DNA of 64,000 bases from Branchiostoma floridae (Eukaryota; Chordata; Leptocardii; Amphioxiformes; Branchiostomatidae), in assembly GCF_000003815.2 (NCBI RefSeq), contig NC_049983.1:2508591-2572590 (forward strand), in the 5' to 3' direction. Shown here one piece after another: positions 12,482-24,522 of this stretch; position 1 is the first letter of the stretch, and the number at the start of each line of letters is the position of its first letter. The translations under genes and the position numbers were made by a program. The notes beneath the pieces were generated by a model. It saw nothing but the letters and a program-made list of their open reading frames with translations, had not been told where the DNA came from and did not search any database.

Positions 12482-14060
12482 TATGTCAAAGCACTTACAC
12501 TACGAATTGAACGTTTACTCCCTTTCCTAATACACGAAGAAAAAACAGGATTTGTTAAACAGAGATATATAGGGACAAACATCAGGCGTATTTATGACAC
12601 AATAGATTATTACGATAAAAAGAAGGAAGCGGGATTGTTGATGTTTCTGGACTTCAAAAAAGCTTATGATAGTATCGAACACTCCTTCATACTAAAAGTA
12701 CTAGAAACTGTAAACTTTGGACACAATATGATCAAATGGGTTAAATTGCTATACACTGATATAACAAGCTGTGTGCTTAATAATGGCTATATATCTCCAT
12801 GGTTTAGTGTTCATAGAGTTGTAAGGCAGGGGGATCCACTGTCATCTAGCTTGTTTATGATCTGTATTGAAATGTTAGCTTCAGCAGTTAGAGCAGATAT
12901 AAACATAAAAGGTTTACAAGTGTATGGAAGAATACAAAAACTTTCAATGTACGCAGACGACATGACATCACTACTACTAGATATACCATCTGCACTGAAC
13001 CTGTTAGAAACGGTGAACCTCTTTAAGGATTGTAGTGGTCTTGATCTAAATTATGGAAAAACTGAAGCTATGTGGATAGGCTCAAACAAAGGTAGACAAG
13101 ATAAGCCACTCCCTATCCGTTGGCCTGACGGTTCCATTAAAGCACTGGGCGCGCACTTTGACCATGACAAACATAGATCTTATAAAGAAGACCTTGATAA
13201 GAATTATACAAAAATGGTACAAGCGTGCAGCATATGGAAACAACGAAACTTGACCTTGATTGGTCGGATATTGATTGTGAAAACCATCGGCATCTCTAAG
13301 TTGATCTATATTTGTTCAGTCATGCATGTCCCTCCCCAATTTGTGAAACAAGTAAACGAATACATATTCAAGTATATCTGGCGAGAGAAACCTCCAAAAG
13401 TAAAAATGAAAACTCTGATTGGCAAAAAATGTCAAGGTGGACTTAAAATGATCGATTTTAATGTAATGAACAAGGCCTTAAAAGCCAAATGGATTAAAAG
13501 ATTTGTCATGGACCCATCAAAAGAAAAAAAGCACTGTTTGCAAGATGGGGAGGCTTCTTGTTGTTCCGATGCAATTACGCTACTTCTCAGTTAAATCTTA
13601 ACGACATGCCCCCATTTTACAAAGATGTTTTAGTTGCATGGGAAGAAGTGATGGAATATGAACCCAAAACACACAAATATGTTCGCAAGTTTTGTGGAAT
13701 AATAGATTTATTTTAGTAAAGAATGCACCAATATATTACAATTATCTATCTGAACGATTTGTTGTACGAGGATGGATCTTTTCTTACAAACAAAGACCTA
13801 CACAATTTATATGGTTTTGACCATGGATTCAAGACAAATAATGATTTTCAATTCTATAAAAGCGGCAATACCAAAAAATTGGAAAGATAATATTAAAAAG
13901 AATGGGAAAAAGTGCACCTCTAAAAATATCATTGAATACACGGAGAGAATCCATCCCCTCACAACAACATGTAAACAGAAAAATAAAATCGAATTTAAGG
14001 CTGCCAGGTATAATAGCTTTCCTCTATCGGCCTGGAAGTGCCTTCCAATTTATATATAGT
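12482..14060 (+). pseudogene. L1/Tx1-type LINE reverse transcriptase fragment
   Basis: The frame opens at 12482 (TGFVKQRYIGTNIR, an RT motif 1 region) and continues to a stop at 13594. It contains motif A FLDFKKAYDS, the QGDPLSSSLF block (motif B), and the catalytic YADD box (MYADDM). Later blocks LIGRILIVKT and YIWREKPPK match the L1/Tx1-style thumb region. The RT core is continuous but nothing upstream (endonuclease) remains. After 13594 the frame breaks repeatedly (DMPPFYKDVLVAWEE, then YNYLSERFVVRGW in another frame), so the copy is dead. It ends close to a (GAT)-rich tract and a gap. Confidence 0.85.
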
Positions 14061-14123
14061 GCCTTCCAATTTAGCATATATCTAATTTGTATATTGTATG
14101 ATTATCATTATGATGATGATTAT

Positions 14124-14524
14124 NNNNNNNNNNNNNNNNNNNNNNNNNNNNNNNNNNNNNNNNNNNNNNNNNNNNNNNNNNNNNNNNNNNNNNNNNNNNN
14201 NNNNNNNNNNNNNNNNNNNNNNNNNNNNNNNNNNNNNNNNNNNNNNNNNNNNNNNNNNNNNNNNNNNNNNNNNNNNNNNNNNNNNNNNNNNNNNNNNNNN
14301 NNNNNNNNNNNNNNNNNNNNNNNNNNNNNNNNNNNNNNNNNNNNNNNNNNNNNNNNNNNNNNNNNNNNNNNNNNNNNNNNNNNNNNNNNNNNNNNNNNNN
14401 NNNNNNNNNNNNNNNNNNNNNNNNNNNNNNNNNNNNNNNNNNNNNNNNNNNNNNNNNNNNNNNNNNNNNNNNNNNNNNNNNNNNNNNNNNNNNNNNNNNN
14501 NNNNNNNNNNNNNNNNNNNNNNNN
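14124..14524. other. assembly gap (401 N)
   Basis: N run; coding frames across it are artefacts. Confidence 0.97.
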
Positions 14525-14689
14525 CTAACGGAGCCCGACCGGGCTTTTTTTTATCAAAACGAAAAATAGAAATGAATACGTAAATAATATACACATGTTG
14601 GGTTCAGTGTCCACATGTCTTTTATATCATACTTATCGTTCCCGAAAGCTGTCTGGTCGGGTCCCGGTTTGTAAATGTGACGTAGGCCT
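14525..14689. mobile_element. MITE fragment, CCTACGTCACATTT-type ends
   Basis: The right end reads GGTCGGGTCCCGGTTTGTAAATGTGACGTAGGCC and the left remnant GGAGCCCGACCGGGC is its partial inverted complement; the outer left arm is lost in the gap. A fuller related copy is at 51318-51522. Confidence 0.5.
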
Positions 14690-14699
14690 AAGTCTGAAA

Positions 14700-15480
14700 C
14701 ATCATGATTGAGACCAGCGCAACAGATCACTAGGAGTGTCTGATCAATAATTTCTAACTCGTGTTAGATAAAATTTGGAAAAGACAGTTTGGCAGAGAGC
14801 GCTTTCTATGTGCAGTAGATGGAAACATGAACTATTAACTTATTCTTACCTGACAACAGACAAAGACACGAGAGAGAAGATTGACATACCAGCGATGAAA
14901 CTCCTCCAGTGCAATCTTATTGTCTGTGTCATGATTAATGCATATGTTATGATGATTTGTACGATGTAAGAGGATGGTAAACTGTTTTTCTAGACGTATC
15001 AATGCACCTTTCACAGTAACATGTAGAAAGCACCATTAATATGTAATATAAATACTATTATGAAAATAACAAGAACGCTAAGGTATGGGTTCGTGAAAGT
15101 TTAATTGCTCTGTCCTTGTTAGCTGTGAATAGCTTATACTGTTTTTCAGTAGAAAGAATCCAACTATTTTGTTTAGTTTGATGGCATCGTCCATGTTATT
15201 TTCTAGTAAGTTGCACTTTTTCATTTTGAAGGAATCAAACTAAATGGCATTGCCCGTGTTATTTTCTGAAGAGGTGTTACTGTTTTCCAGATTACAGAGA
15301 GAATCAAACTGTTATATTTTATGACAATGTCCGCGCTATTTTCTGTTTGTTTACTTACATTACTCTGTGCTTGTTCTTCATATCTGTTATGTTTTCCGGC
15401 AGAAATTATGAATAAACTATTTGTTTGCTTTCAGTGCAATGTGTCGTTGTGTCTTTTCCCTAGGCAATGAGCGTGAGTGT
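14700..15480. repeat. intergenic with ~90-bp diverged tandem repeats
   Basis: Between about 15120 and 15390 three units share GAATC(C/A)AACT..., a T(G/T)ATGGCA or TGACAATG block, and GTTATTTTCTG. No coding signal seen. Confidence 0.4.
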
Positions 15481-15490
15481 CAGTGACACA

Positions 15491-15836
15491 GAATAAAGAG
15501 ACTCTTTTTACACAAACAAAGCTTTATTTACACCGACCTTTCGGTGAACGTCTGTCACATTCCTTAGGTCAATTCTGATTAATGCAACAGCCCTCTGCAA
15601 TTAGCCTGGTATCCAGCCGTATTATAGCTTCCGAGTCTCTTCTGACCTCTTCGCAAATACTATTTGCGAAGAGGTCAAAAGAGACTCGGGAGCTATAATA
15701 CGGCTGTATACCAGGCTACTTTGTAATAGCCTCGGCCTGTTGCATTCATCAGAATTGACCTAAGGAATGTGACAGACGTTCACCGAAAGGTCGGTGTAAA
15801 TAAAGCTTTGTTTGTGTAAAAAGCGGCTCTTTATTT
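15491..15836. mobile_element. 346-bp near-perfect palindrome (foldback MITE)
   Basis: Two ~170-bp arms meet at about 15661 (CTTCGCAAATA|CTATTTGCGAAG). Arm blocks TTTACACAAACAAAGCTTTA, ACCTTTCGGTGAACGTCTGT, GACCTCTTCGCAAATA and AGCTATAATACGGCTGTAT recur inverted with few mismatches and one small indel (near 15590/15725). AATAAAG sits at both ends. No coding potential. Confidence 0.85.
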
Positions 15837-16030
15837 AGTGGCATACCAACCTGGTGAAACTATGCACGAATGTCAGTGAAACTTCTTTCAATCAGTCGAC
15901 CGGTGATGCATAAAAAAGATAACACTGTGAAAAAAGTGTGACACTTTTATTAATATGACTTCATACACGTCATCATTGAAAATGTAAAAATGGCATTTTT
16001 TGGAGTCAAACATAAATCGGATTTTCTGTG

Positions 16031-16488
16031 NNNNNNNNNNNNNNNNNNNNNNNNNNNNNNNNNNNNNNNNNNNNNNNNNNNNNNNNNNNNNNNNNNNNNN
16101 NNNNNNNNNNNNNNNNNNNNNNNNNNNNNNNNNNNNNNNNNNNNNNNNNNNNNNNNNNNNNNNNNNNNNNNNNNNNNNNNNNNNNNNNNNNNNNNNNNNN
16201 NNNNNNNNNNNNNNNNNNNNNNNNNNNNNNNNNNNNNNNNNNNNNNNNNNNNNNNNNNNNNNNNNNNNNNNNNNNNNNNNNNNNNNNNNNNNNNNNNNNN
16301 NNNNNNNNNNNNNNNNNNNNNNNNNNNNNNNNNNNNNNNNNNNNNNNNNNNNNNNNNNNNNNNNNNNNNNNNNNNNNNNNNNNNNNNNNNNNNNNNNNNN
16401 NNNNNNNNNNNNNNNNNNNNNNNNNNNNNNNNNNNNNNNNNNNNNNNNNNNNNNNNNNNNNNNNNNNNNNNNNNNNNNNNNNNNNNNN
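16031..16488. other. assembly gap (458 N)
   Basis: N run; coding frames across it are artefacts. Confidence 0.97.
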
Positions 16489-17089
16489 GCATAAACGACC
16501 TCACACAGCCTCCAAGATCAGGGATAGTACCGATCTGACATGATCGGGCAAAGGGCCTGAGTAGCAGGTTTTACCTGCCGAACAATCATTCTGTGAACTG
16601 AATTGTTCCATTTTGGCTATTATTTGAATTCTTCATGTCTTCTCAGGCGACAGCCAATTTTTATGGGGTGAAATCCCACCCGTGGCTATGATAATCTCCC
16701 AAGACATTAACCAATATGAATGATGTGGTGAATCTTTCTTTAAAACATTACTGGGGTTGTGGAAAAACGAAGGAACCAGTGACATTGTCTATAATTTGAT
16801 CCATGTCAAGTCCGAAAGGCAGGCAGCAGCTTTTTTTTTTTACAATTCAGAGAGAACGAGCCTAAATATGTGGCTCTCCCGTGTCTGAGAGCCACACTTA
16901 GAGCACGTTAAGGAACCCACCACACGTTTCAAAAACAGTAGCCCTGAGTCCTTCCTGGTGTTAGTGGATCAAACCTTACAATCTGGTCTCCTTGTTGATA
17001 TCATCAAAAGGTGTTATTCACCTGTTATTTTCAATCCGTCCAGAAAATGTGGCAAATCTTAATGAATAAAAGGGGCAAGTCAACGTACC

Positions 17090-17600
17090 TTGCTGTGCTA
17101 GGTTGCAGCAAAGAGAGTTCTCCTTACCTACCCAGGCAGCAGGCTTGCACTGCAGGAGCAACTGAGGGGACTGGTCTGTTTGGTGCCATTGTCACCAGGT
17201 GTGTTGCAATGACCCTTGGTACGGCGCTCATCGCATACCTGCAAACTACGTTCCACTATGTATTCAAAACAAACCCTGTTATGTTTGAATGATGCCAGAC
17301 CCCGGGAAATGCGTACTATCAGAATCCTTTATAACATTGTAATCAATACCCGATCTACGCTGAGCCAATGTCACCAGGTGTGGCGCTTAATGACAATACC
17401 CTTCACATAGCGAACCACGTTCCACTATGGTGAGCATTATTGATGTCCAAAACCATGTCCAGTTGCTCGAGTAACTGCTTTTTGTACCTGGGCGTCTAAC
17501 CTTTATCGACGCACGTGCCTTGATATCCCCAGGCAGCAGACTTGCACTGCAAGCGGAACCAATGCTCAGGTGTCAGTAACAATGCTGAAGAAGTCAGTAA
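17090..17600. repeat. imperfect direct repeat, period ~420 bp
   Basis: CCCAGGCAGCAGGCTTGCACTGCA near 17140 recurs as CCCAGGCAGCAGACTTGCACTGCA near 17530. ACGTTCCACTATG with upstream TGTCACCAGGTGTG also recurs. The short open frame at 17011-17292 lies on one unit only and is not supported as a gene. Confidence 0.4.
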
Positions 17601-17608
17601 CAATGCTT

Positions 17609-18000
17609 AGAGCACAGCCATCTGTCCTCAGCCAATCAGGGGTGAAGATTTTGTTGCTTTGAAATCCACATAGTATGGTCACAAGTTAGTTAGAGCACCT
17701 CTGTCCATTGAGGTAGAGGTGCTCTAACTAACTTGGCATGCTGTTTCAGCCAACCAAGAGCGAGACTTCCCCTCCTCTCAGGGGACAGATGTGCTCTAAC
17801 CAACACAATAAATCAGATTATACTCAAGGCCCCCACTTTCAAGATGACATTTCAATGGAGGGTCATCTTGCCTAGATTACCAGGCATACAATAAGACCAC
17901 ACAAAAATCATACAGGAATATAATCTTGTATTCACAACAACAAGCAGTACAGTAAAACTACATGGACCACAGTTATAGCATTCTAACTCACTTTTGAAAG
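17609..18000 (+). repeat. dispersed repeat with a conserved hairpin (copy 1)
   Basis: About 390 bp shared with 39140-39450 (CCTCAGCCAATCAGGGGTGAAGATTTTG... through ...AGTTATAGCATTCTAACTCAC). It contains an 18-bp-stem hairpin at 17685-17732 whose stem is preserved in the other copy while the loop differs. Non-autonomous element of unknown class. Confidence 0.65.
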
Positions 18001-18469
18001 ACTACCAAGAAAAGCACAATTTTAATTAATGAAACTACAACCAAGAAGCTTTTAAAACTTGACAGGCTTTTAAGTCACTTTTTAACTAGAAAAGTAAAAA
18101 CAAAGGCACTTACAGTTGTAACAGTTGATGAACAAAAACCTGTATCTATACTACTCCAACGTACTCCAAAAACTGGTCACCAAACATTCCCAGAGTGAAA
18201 TCCTCTATGAGTCTGACAGTACAAAAATCCCGCTAAAAAAAGCCAGAGTTAAACTTGATTGGATAAAATATTCACATGGTACCCATCCACCAGGGACTTC
18301 TCTAGACAACCTGTCTAGTTTGTGTCTCAGGAGAATTTCTGCTCTCCACTGACTGAACCCCAAACGTAAAACCACATGTGGGCTGGAGAAAAAAACACAC
18401 CAAAAGATTCCCAAGAATATGATTTTCAACTATTTCAAAAACTAAATCTTTGTCAATATTTATAATTAG

Positions 18470-18660
18470 CTTCGGACAGATGACTGTGCTCTAAGTCAGT
18501 TCAAGCATGGGCAGATTGCTCGTCTATGTGGATATAGTATAGCCCTGCCCTCTGAAGGAGTTTGTTTGCATCCCGCCCATGCTTGAACTATTACATCACA
18601 CACCTGTAAACCACATTCCACTAAGGGGTCCAAACAAACTCTTTACTGAGAAAGGTGTTT
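18470..18660. repeat. inverted repeat, GTTCAAGCATGGGC arms
   Basis: AGTTCAAGCATGGGC near 18499-18513 is mirrored by GCCCATGCTTGAACT near 18576-18590, with further weaker inverted similarity outside. Probable small MITE. Confidence 0.4.
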
Positions 18661-19435
18661 GTGTTGGGCAGCAACCCGTTAGAATTACTTACACAATTGT
18701 AATGACCACAGTTACAGTTTTACACGATGAGCTACTAACAATGTACATGGATAAAAACATAGGTGTTAAACATTTTAGCGAGTGATTCATCACAATTGTA
18801 ACTATATCGTGAATAACTCATTAAAAGGCATACGGCTACAGAAATCCATTGTCAAATTACAACGTATTTATTAATAATTTATGGCTTTATACATAGGCAG
18901 CATTGGCATAGAGAGCGTACCTACTATATATTTGTATTATTTAACATGATTCATTTGTCGTTGTGCTCAGGAATATTTTAGGTTAATACAACTGTTGACA
19001 GGTGGCGCTAGGTGGCGCTTTCAGCAGTAGCAGTGTTTATGAGTCGGTCTGTAATAGTTCTCAATAAAAGCTTATTTCTCGTCATTTGCGTGCCCATCCG
19101 ATCTAAATCCACGTGCAGTGTGTTAGCAGGACAGTATCGCTACACTTTGAAGACGAGACTTTAACGTTTTGTGTTGTGTACAACGATTTCTGGATCTTAT
19201 AAGTTGCCAGCGTCGGCTGAGTGGGGAGGGTGCCGAACAAAGGAATCCTACACGACAGCACTCCAGACGTCCTACGATCGTAGAGAGGAGTTCTAAATGC
19301 CCAGAGAAGCATCCATCAAAGGAGCTGATTTCTAAGTCTACGGGGATAACCGCACGATCTGACCGGTGAGTCTTCTGTGAAGAAATTGGCTAAAAGCACA
19401 GTGTTGGGCTGTAGTAAGCCTTTGTTTACATTTTC

Positions 19436-20971
19436 ATGATGTCCGAAGTGAATATATCCGTACCAGATCCGCTTGCGGACAAGCTGGCCGACACGAATCT
19501 GTGGATTAAATGCTACATGAAATCAGGATTCAGGGCAAGGGAAGAAGACGTTGCCTTGTCCCTAGTAGAAAGTACGCAACATCATGGAGCCGATGGTGTG
19601 AGACCGTCAGACATATTGGGTGTTCAAGTTATTCCCCCAATGATCATCATAAACTTGTCAAACCCCAAAGTAAAAGCCGCAGCTCTTAAACAGGCTCATA
19701 TTCAGTTACATGGCAAGGATCTGACTTTGCTCGACTTCGTGACCACACCCCTGACCAAACCTCGCTTAACCAGGATATCAATACACGGGGTGTATCACTC
19801 GGTACCTGACGTCGTTGTAGCTGATTGGGTTGACAAGTTTTCCATACGTGCCACACCAATCGAGAGACATCTAGTCAAAAACGCTACTGACATGTTCAAG
19901 CACCTTAGAACGGGGCACAGGTTCTGTTATGTGGAAAAGTTCACTGAGCGTCCGCCCCCGAGGTTCACCACCATAAGTGTGCCGCATCCACTGAACCCTT
20001 CTGAATGTACTGACATTGATCTTGAAGTATTTTGTGGTCAAGGGCAGATCGTTAACTGTCGACGTTGCAAAGCTCTCGACCACAAGGCTTACGAATGCCC
20101 TAACATCACGTGCTTCTCATGCGGTATGACTGGGCACACCAAGGCAAATTGCGCCTCCATTACTGAAACCGAGCGACATCCAACTCGGCGCTATGAAAGA
20201 AGGTCTGCTGACCGAGATGATTCTGTTGGGTTTAGTCCCCAAACCCAAGACTCGGTAGACATGATCAACCGAGCCTTTAACAAGTATGTGAGACCAGCCG
20301 TAGTACCTACGTCTAACAGATTCCAGTCACTCGCTAGACTAGAGGACGAATCTGACCTCGCCATTGCAGGAGCTATACGGGACATTCGTGTTCAACACAC
20401 AGATCAGCGTCCGTCAGCGGTTGCTGATGCTGACAGGCGCCACCTCTCTAATCACAGGAATAAGCGGCGGTCTAGGGCCTCCAGACTCATGTCGGCTGAG
20501 GAACCACATCTCAACAGCGACGTCACAGCACCAAGCTACCGCCCCCCAAACGATCGCTACAACCTGAGGAACAGGAAACGCTCGCTTCCCTCACCTGAGC
20601 AACGCATACATCCGGCAACTAAAAAACAGAACGCAGAACGATTTCAGGTCGCTGTAGGCCCTATTCCATCATCCAGTCAAGGAATCCCGAAACCTGCTCG
20701 TGAACTACACACCAAAACCGTTTCCCACATAACCACCCCTCCACTCACCACCGATGTTCCACCTTTGGACCTCCGGACTACGTGTGAGGAATCCCTGTCG
20801 GCCATGCCCGCGNNNNNNNNNNNNNNNNNNNNNNNNNNNNNNNNNNNNNNNNNNNNNNNNNNNNNNNNNNNNNNNNNNNNNNNNNNNNNNNNNNNNNNNN
20901 NNNNNNNNNNNNTTCCTGTGATACTGTCCGCGTCTGCGCCACGAACACTCACTCAAACTCCAGAGCGTTAG
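19436..20971 (+). CDS. LINE ORF1, gag-like protein with two CCHC zinc knuckles
   Basis: ORF of 511 codons starting with tandem ATGs. Two zinc knuckles of the C-x2-C-x4-H-x4-C form lie in tandem near residues 213-244 (CRRCKALDHKAYEC and CFSCGMTGHTKANC). The N-terminal half has an RNA-binding-like fold pattern, and the C-terminal half is basic, Pro/Ser-rich and probably disordered. Known ORF1 proteins of this layout coat the element RNA. The 100-N gap at 20813-20912 falls inside, so the length and the C-terminal frame depend on the gap being close to 100 bases. The stop precedes the ORF2 open frame by 11 bases. Confidence 0.85.
   Translation: MMSEVNISVPDPLADKLADTNLWIKCYMKSGFRAREEDVALSLVESTQHHGADGVRPSDILGVQVIPPMIIINLSNPKVKAAALKQAHIQLHGKDLTLLDFVTTPLTKPRLTRISIHGVYHSVPDVVVADWVDKFSIRATPIERHLVKNATDMFKHLRTGHRFCYVEKFTERPPPRFTTISVPHPLNPSECTDIDLEVFCGQGQIVNCRRCKALDHKAYECPNITCFSCGMTGHTKANCASITETERHPTRRYERRSADRDDSVGFSPQTQDSVDMINRAFNKYVRPAVVPTSNRFQSLARLEDESDLAIAGAIRDIRVQHTDQRPSAVADADRRHLSNHRNKRRSRASRLMSAEEPHLNSDVTAPSYRPPNDRYNLRNRKRSLPSPEQRIHPATKKQNAERFQVAVGPIPSSSQGIPKPARELHTKTVSHITTPPLTTDVPPLDLRTTCEESLSAMPAXXXXXXXXXXXXXXXXXXXXXXXXXXXXXXXXXXPVILSASAPRTLTQTPER
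20813..20912. other. assembly gap (100 N)
   Basis: A run of exactly 100 N inside LINE ORF1, likely of unknown true size. Confidence 0.95.
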
Positions 20972-20982
20972 TGGGCGAATAG

Positions 20983-23890
20983 CAACGAGCTAAGACTCTC
21001 TCAACTGACATTTCATGTCTTAATGTACTATATCTAAACGCCGGCAGTGTCAAGTCAGTTAGAAAGAAATACAACAAACTCGCTCGCTTTCAAAATCTTG
21101 TTGCTACTGTCCAGCCTGACATCATATCTGTGACTGAAACCTGGCTAACCCCGTGTGTTGCCGACCAGGAGCTTCTGCCCCAGGACTACACCGTTCATCG
21201 GAAAGACAGAAGTGTGACCAAGCCTGGAATGACAGGTGGTGGTGTAATGTTGGCTGTTAAATCTAATATTCTCTCTCAGAAAAGAGAGGACCTTGAGCCC
21301 ATGGACGAGGTTCTTATTTGTGACATTCATCCCACAAATCATCAAAAAATTGTACTCATTGTGTATTACAGGCCACCGAGTGGTGACTTGTCTGTCTTTA
21401 ATGCTAATCTGAGCTCTATTCTTAGCTGTGTCTCCAAGGAGTACAGCCAGGTAGTACTGATGGGTGATCTTAACTGCCCAAACATAGATTGGTCTAAAGG
21501 AGGAAGCCACTCGGAACATGAGGGTCGCCTATGTGATTTACTAAATGACTACGCTCTTACTCAGATAAATAATGTCATCTCCAACAGTCATGGTCATTTG
21601 CTAGATGTAGTGTTGACTAACATACCTGACAAATGTTTAGAAATCGAACAGGTGACATCAGAGTATCCTACTGACCATGCTATATTACAGTTTGGTTTGA
21701 TCGTCAATAGGAAGATCAAAAGGCATGAAGATAAACGATATGTTTATAATTATAAAAGAGGTAACTTTAATAGGTTAAGGTTAGATCTAGAAAGAAAACT
21801 ACACAATATCAACAATGATGTTAATCTTGACAATATCTGGGAGAGGTGGATTTTCGAAGTTACCGAATCTGTTGAGCTTTGTGTTCCCAAAATGTGTGTT
21901 AAACGATCATCTTCATTACCTTGGTTCGACGGTGAAGTCAGACATGCGCGCAACAAAAATAAGACGGCATGGCGATTAGCCAAACGAACTAACAGTCCTT
22001 CACATTGGAGCAAGTTTAGAAAACTCAGAAACGACCTTCAAAGACTCATTAAGACAAAGTACAACTCGTTTCTGAACAATCTTGGCTCGCTAGTACAGAC
22101 GAACCCGAAAAGGTTCTGGTCTTTTTTTAGATCTAAAACCAAATCCAAATGCCTTCCGGCCGTCTTGAATTCAGCTAGCGCCGTAGCAAGCTCCGCTATA
22201 GAGAAGGCTGACATGTTTAACGATTACTTTCATTCAGTCTTCACTTTATCTAATGATACCCTTTGTCTGCCTGAAATCGCTGTTTTCGAACATCCATGTC
22301 TAGGAAATATTGTATTTTCAATTGAAGAAGTCCAAAATGTACTGTCTAGACTCGATTGCTCAAAGGCTATTGGTCCAGATGGACTTTCTCCTACCTTATT
22401 TCGAGAGTGCGCACATGTGATCGCTCCTCACCTGACTGCATTGTTTAACAGAAGTTTGAACCAAGGCTGGGTTCCTGCGCAGTGGAAGGATGCAAATATT
22501 TGTCCTGTCTTTAAAAAAGGCCGGAAAGATTTAGTAGAAAATTACCGCCCAATTTCTCTTCTCAGTATTGTTGGAAAGATAATGGAAAGGTGTTTGTTTA
22601 ATCGTATCTTTCCTCATTTAAAGCACTTGATCTATCCGTTACAACACGGTTTCATCAAGGGCAGATCATCATCGACACAGCTCCTTGAAATTTACCATGA
22701 AATTGGCGGGATTTTAGATCGAGGTGGCCAAGTAGACATTATATATTTGGATTTTTCCAAGGCATTTGACTGCGTTTCTCACCAGCTGTTAGTCCATAAG
22801 CTCAAAATGCATGGTATTCATTCTAATTTACTTTCCTGGTTCCATAGTTATCTTTCATGTAGGAGGCAACGTGTAATGGTCGAGGGTATGTGTTCGGATT
22901 GGCTCCCAGTAGTATCGGGAGTGCCCCAAGGGTCAATTTTAGGTCCCCTCCTTTTCTTATTATATATCAACGATCTTCCATCCGTAGTAAGCAACAAAAT
23001 GGGCCTTTACGCTGACGACTCCAAATGCTACAAACATGTATCTACTGTTTTAGATTGTGTATCACTCCAGAGAGATATTGATTGCATGTACGATTGGAGT
23101 AATACTTGGCAAATGAATTTTAATCCTGACAAATGTAAAATTCTCAGGATAAGCAGATCTAGAAATCCTATTACTTTTACGTACAAAATGAATGACACGG
23201 TCCTCGAGTCTGTTCCTGAATTTACCGACTTAGGGGTATTAGCTACGTGGAATTTAACTTTCGATTCTCATGTACATAATATCACTTCGAGAGCAAATTC
23301 AGCTCTCGGCTTTTTAAAAAGATCTGTAGGTTTCAATGCCCCTGTAAATGTAAAAAAAAATGCTATATCTCACTTTAGTCAGAAGCAGACTTGAGTAATG
23401 CTCTGTCGTTTGGTCACCCTATACCCACAACCTCATTTCCTCAGTCGAAAAAGTTCAAAGACGTGCCTCCAAGTATATTCTTAATGATTACACAGCAGAC
23501 TACAAGACGAGATTAATACATTGTTCACTATTACCTCTGTCCTACCGACGAGAAATACTTGATCTATGTTTTTTATATAAGTGCTTACTAGGACTTTATG
23601 ATATTAATATTGACAACTTTCTAAATCTCCCACATCCCCTTTTAAGAGCACATTCACAAGCTAAACTTATCCCTGGTAAATGTCACACTACAAACTTTCA
23701 GTACTCCTATTTTAACAGAATCGTCTACATATGGAACTCCTTACCACCTGAAATTAGAAAACTTCGGCTAAATCCAACATTCTCAACAAATCGTTTTAAG
23801 CAGTCCGTTATTGATCATTACTTCTCTCTTTTGGCCACACATTTTGATGTCCATCTAATAAGCACTTGGACCCATTGTTCCAAGTGCTGA
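20983..23890 (+). pseudogene. LINE ORF2: APE endonuclease plus reverse transcriptase, two lesions
   Basis: The open frame starts after a TAG at 20980-20982 and has no early ATG, so the ORF is probably reached by reinitiation or readthrough from ORF1. Endonuclease motifs run from VLYLNAGSVKSV through TETWLT, MGDLNCPNIDW and YPTDHA. RT motifs include GPDGLSP, YRPISLLS, DFSKAFDCVSH, SGVPQGSILGPLLFLLYIND and the catalytic YADD. The frame ends early at 23394 because of a shift, probably in the A9 run at 23352-23360. In the restored frame a TAA at 23396-23398 replaces an expected Tyr codon, after which the C-terminal domain stays open to 23890. With only these two late lesions the copy looks young. 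Confidence 0.88.
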
Positions 23891-24197
23891 TTGGATGCAC
23901 GTCTAAATGTGTGGTCAACCTATAGTTACATCATTCTCATTTGTTTGTTAACCTTAGTTTATCTGATCCCTTTTATTGTTGTTTCGTTTGGGTATTGTTT
24001 CGTATCTTGCCGTTTTTTGTTAGAATACCTCTATGTAAAGTTCTTTGTTTTTATTTGCCCTTTCTCTATTGTTCATTGTTATGATTTTAACTGTTGCTGG
24101 AGGTGTGGGTCATGTAAAGGTATATCCTGTTACCCACACCTTGCAGAACTTTTTCTGTAAAGTTTAATAAATAAATAAATAAATGAATAAATAAATA

Positions 24198-24441
24198 GAC
24201 AGTATGCCTGGGTCGCGAAAACATTTTGCTCTAGAAAGGAAATATGGTATAATTCACTAATATCGCCCTAGTTCAGAATGTCAGTGTTATATGCACAACG
24301 GTGTAGAGGGATTTGACTTACAGTTGTTCTATTATATATATATAATGATGGATGTTACATGAGGTATAGAGCAAACATTCAAATTCTATGGTTAAGTACC
24401 TGATCACAATAAATAACTTGATGAGAAATATGTTGTCAACT
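24198..24441. other. intergenic spacer
   Basis: AT-rich sequence between the LINE tail and the poly-A signal of the convergent nucleotidyltransferase-TPR gene. Nothing else seen. Confidence 0.4.
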
Positions 24442-24447
24442 TTTATT
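24442..24447 (-). promoter_or_regulatory. candidate poly-A signal of the nucleotidyltransferase-TPR gene
   Basis: AATAAA on the minus strand, 75 bp past the stop codon at 24523. A second AATAAA-like word overlaps just downstream. Confidence 0.5.
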
Positions 24448-24522
24448 TCATCACCACAATTGAAGAAAACATTCTTTATCACAACCCATTTTCTCAATTT
24501 AGTCTAGATCCATAAAGACCCT

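Larger units (their letters stand above)
18990..24197 (+). mobile_element. near-full-length CR1/L2/jockey-group LINE
   Basis: Two-ORF non-LTR retrotransposon of about 5.2 kb: 5' untranslated region, gag-like ORF1 with zinc knuckles, ORF2 with APE endonuclease and reverse transcriptase, then a 3' region ending in (AATAAATAAATG)-type repeats instead of poly-A. Such microsatellite 3' ends are typical of CR1/L2 relatives. A 9-bp stem (GGTGTGGGT at 24102-24110 with ACCCACACC at 24132-24140) sits about 25 bp before the tail and is a likely template-recognition hairpin. The 5' boundary is approximate. Confidence 0.88.

Noticed and set aside
14531-14552. GC stem followed by a T-run, like a bacterial terminator
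   Set aside because: The context is eukaryotic and the stem is the remnant of a MITE inverted repeat.
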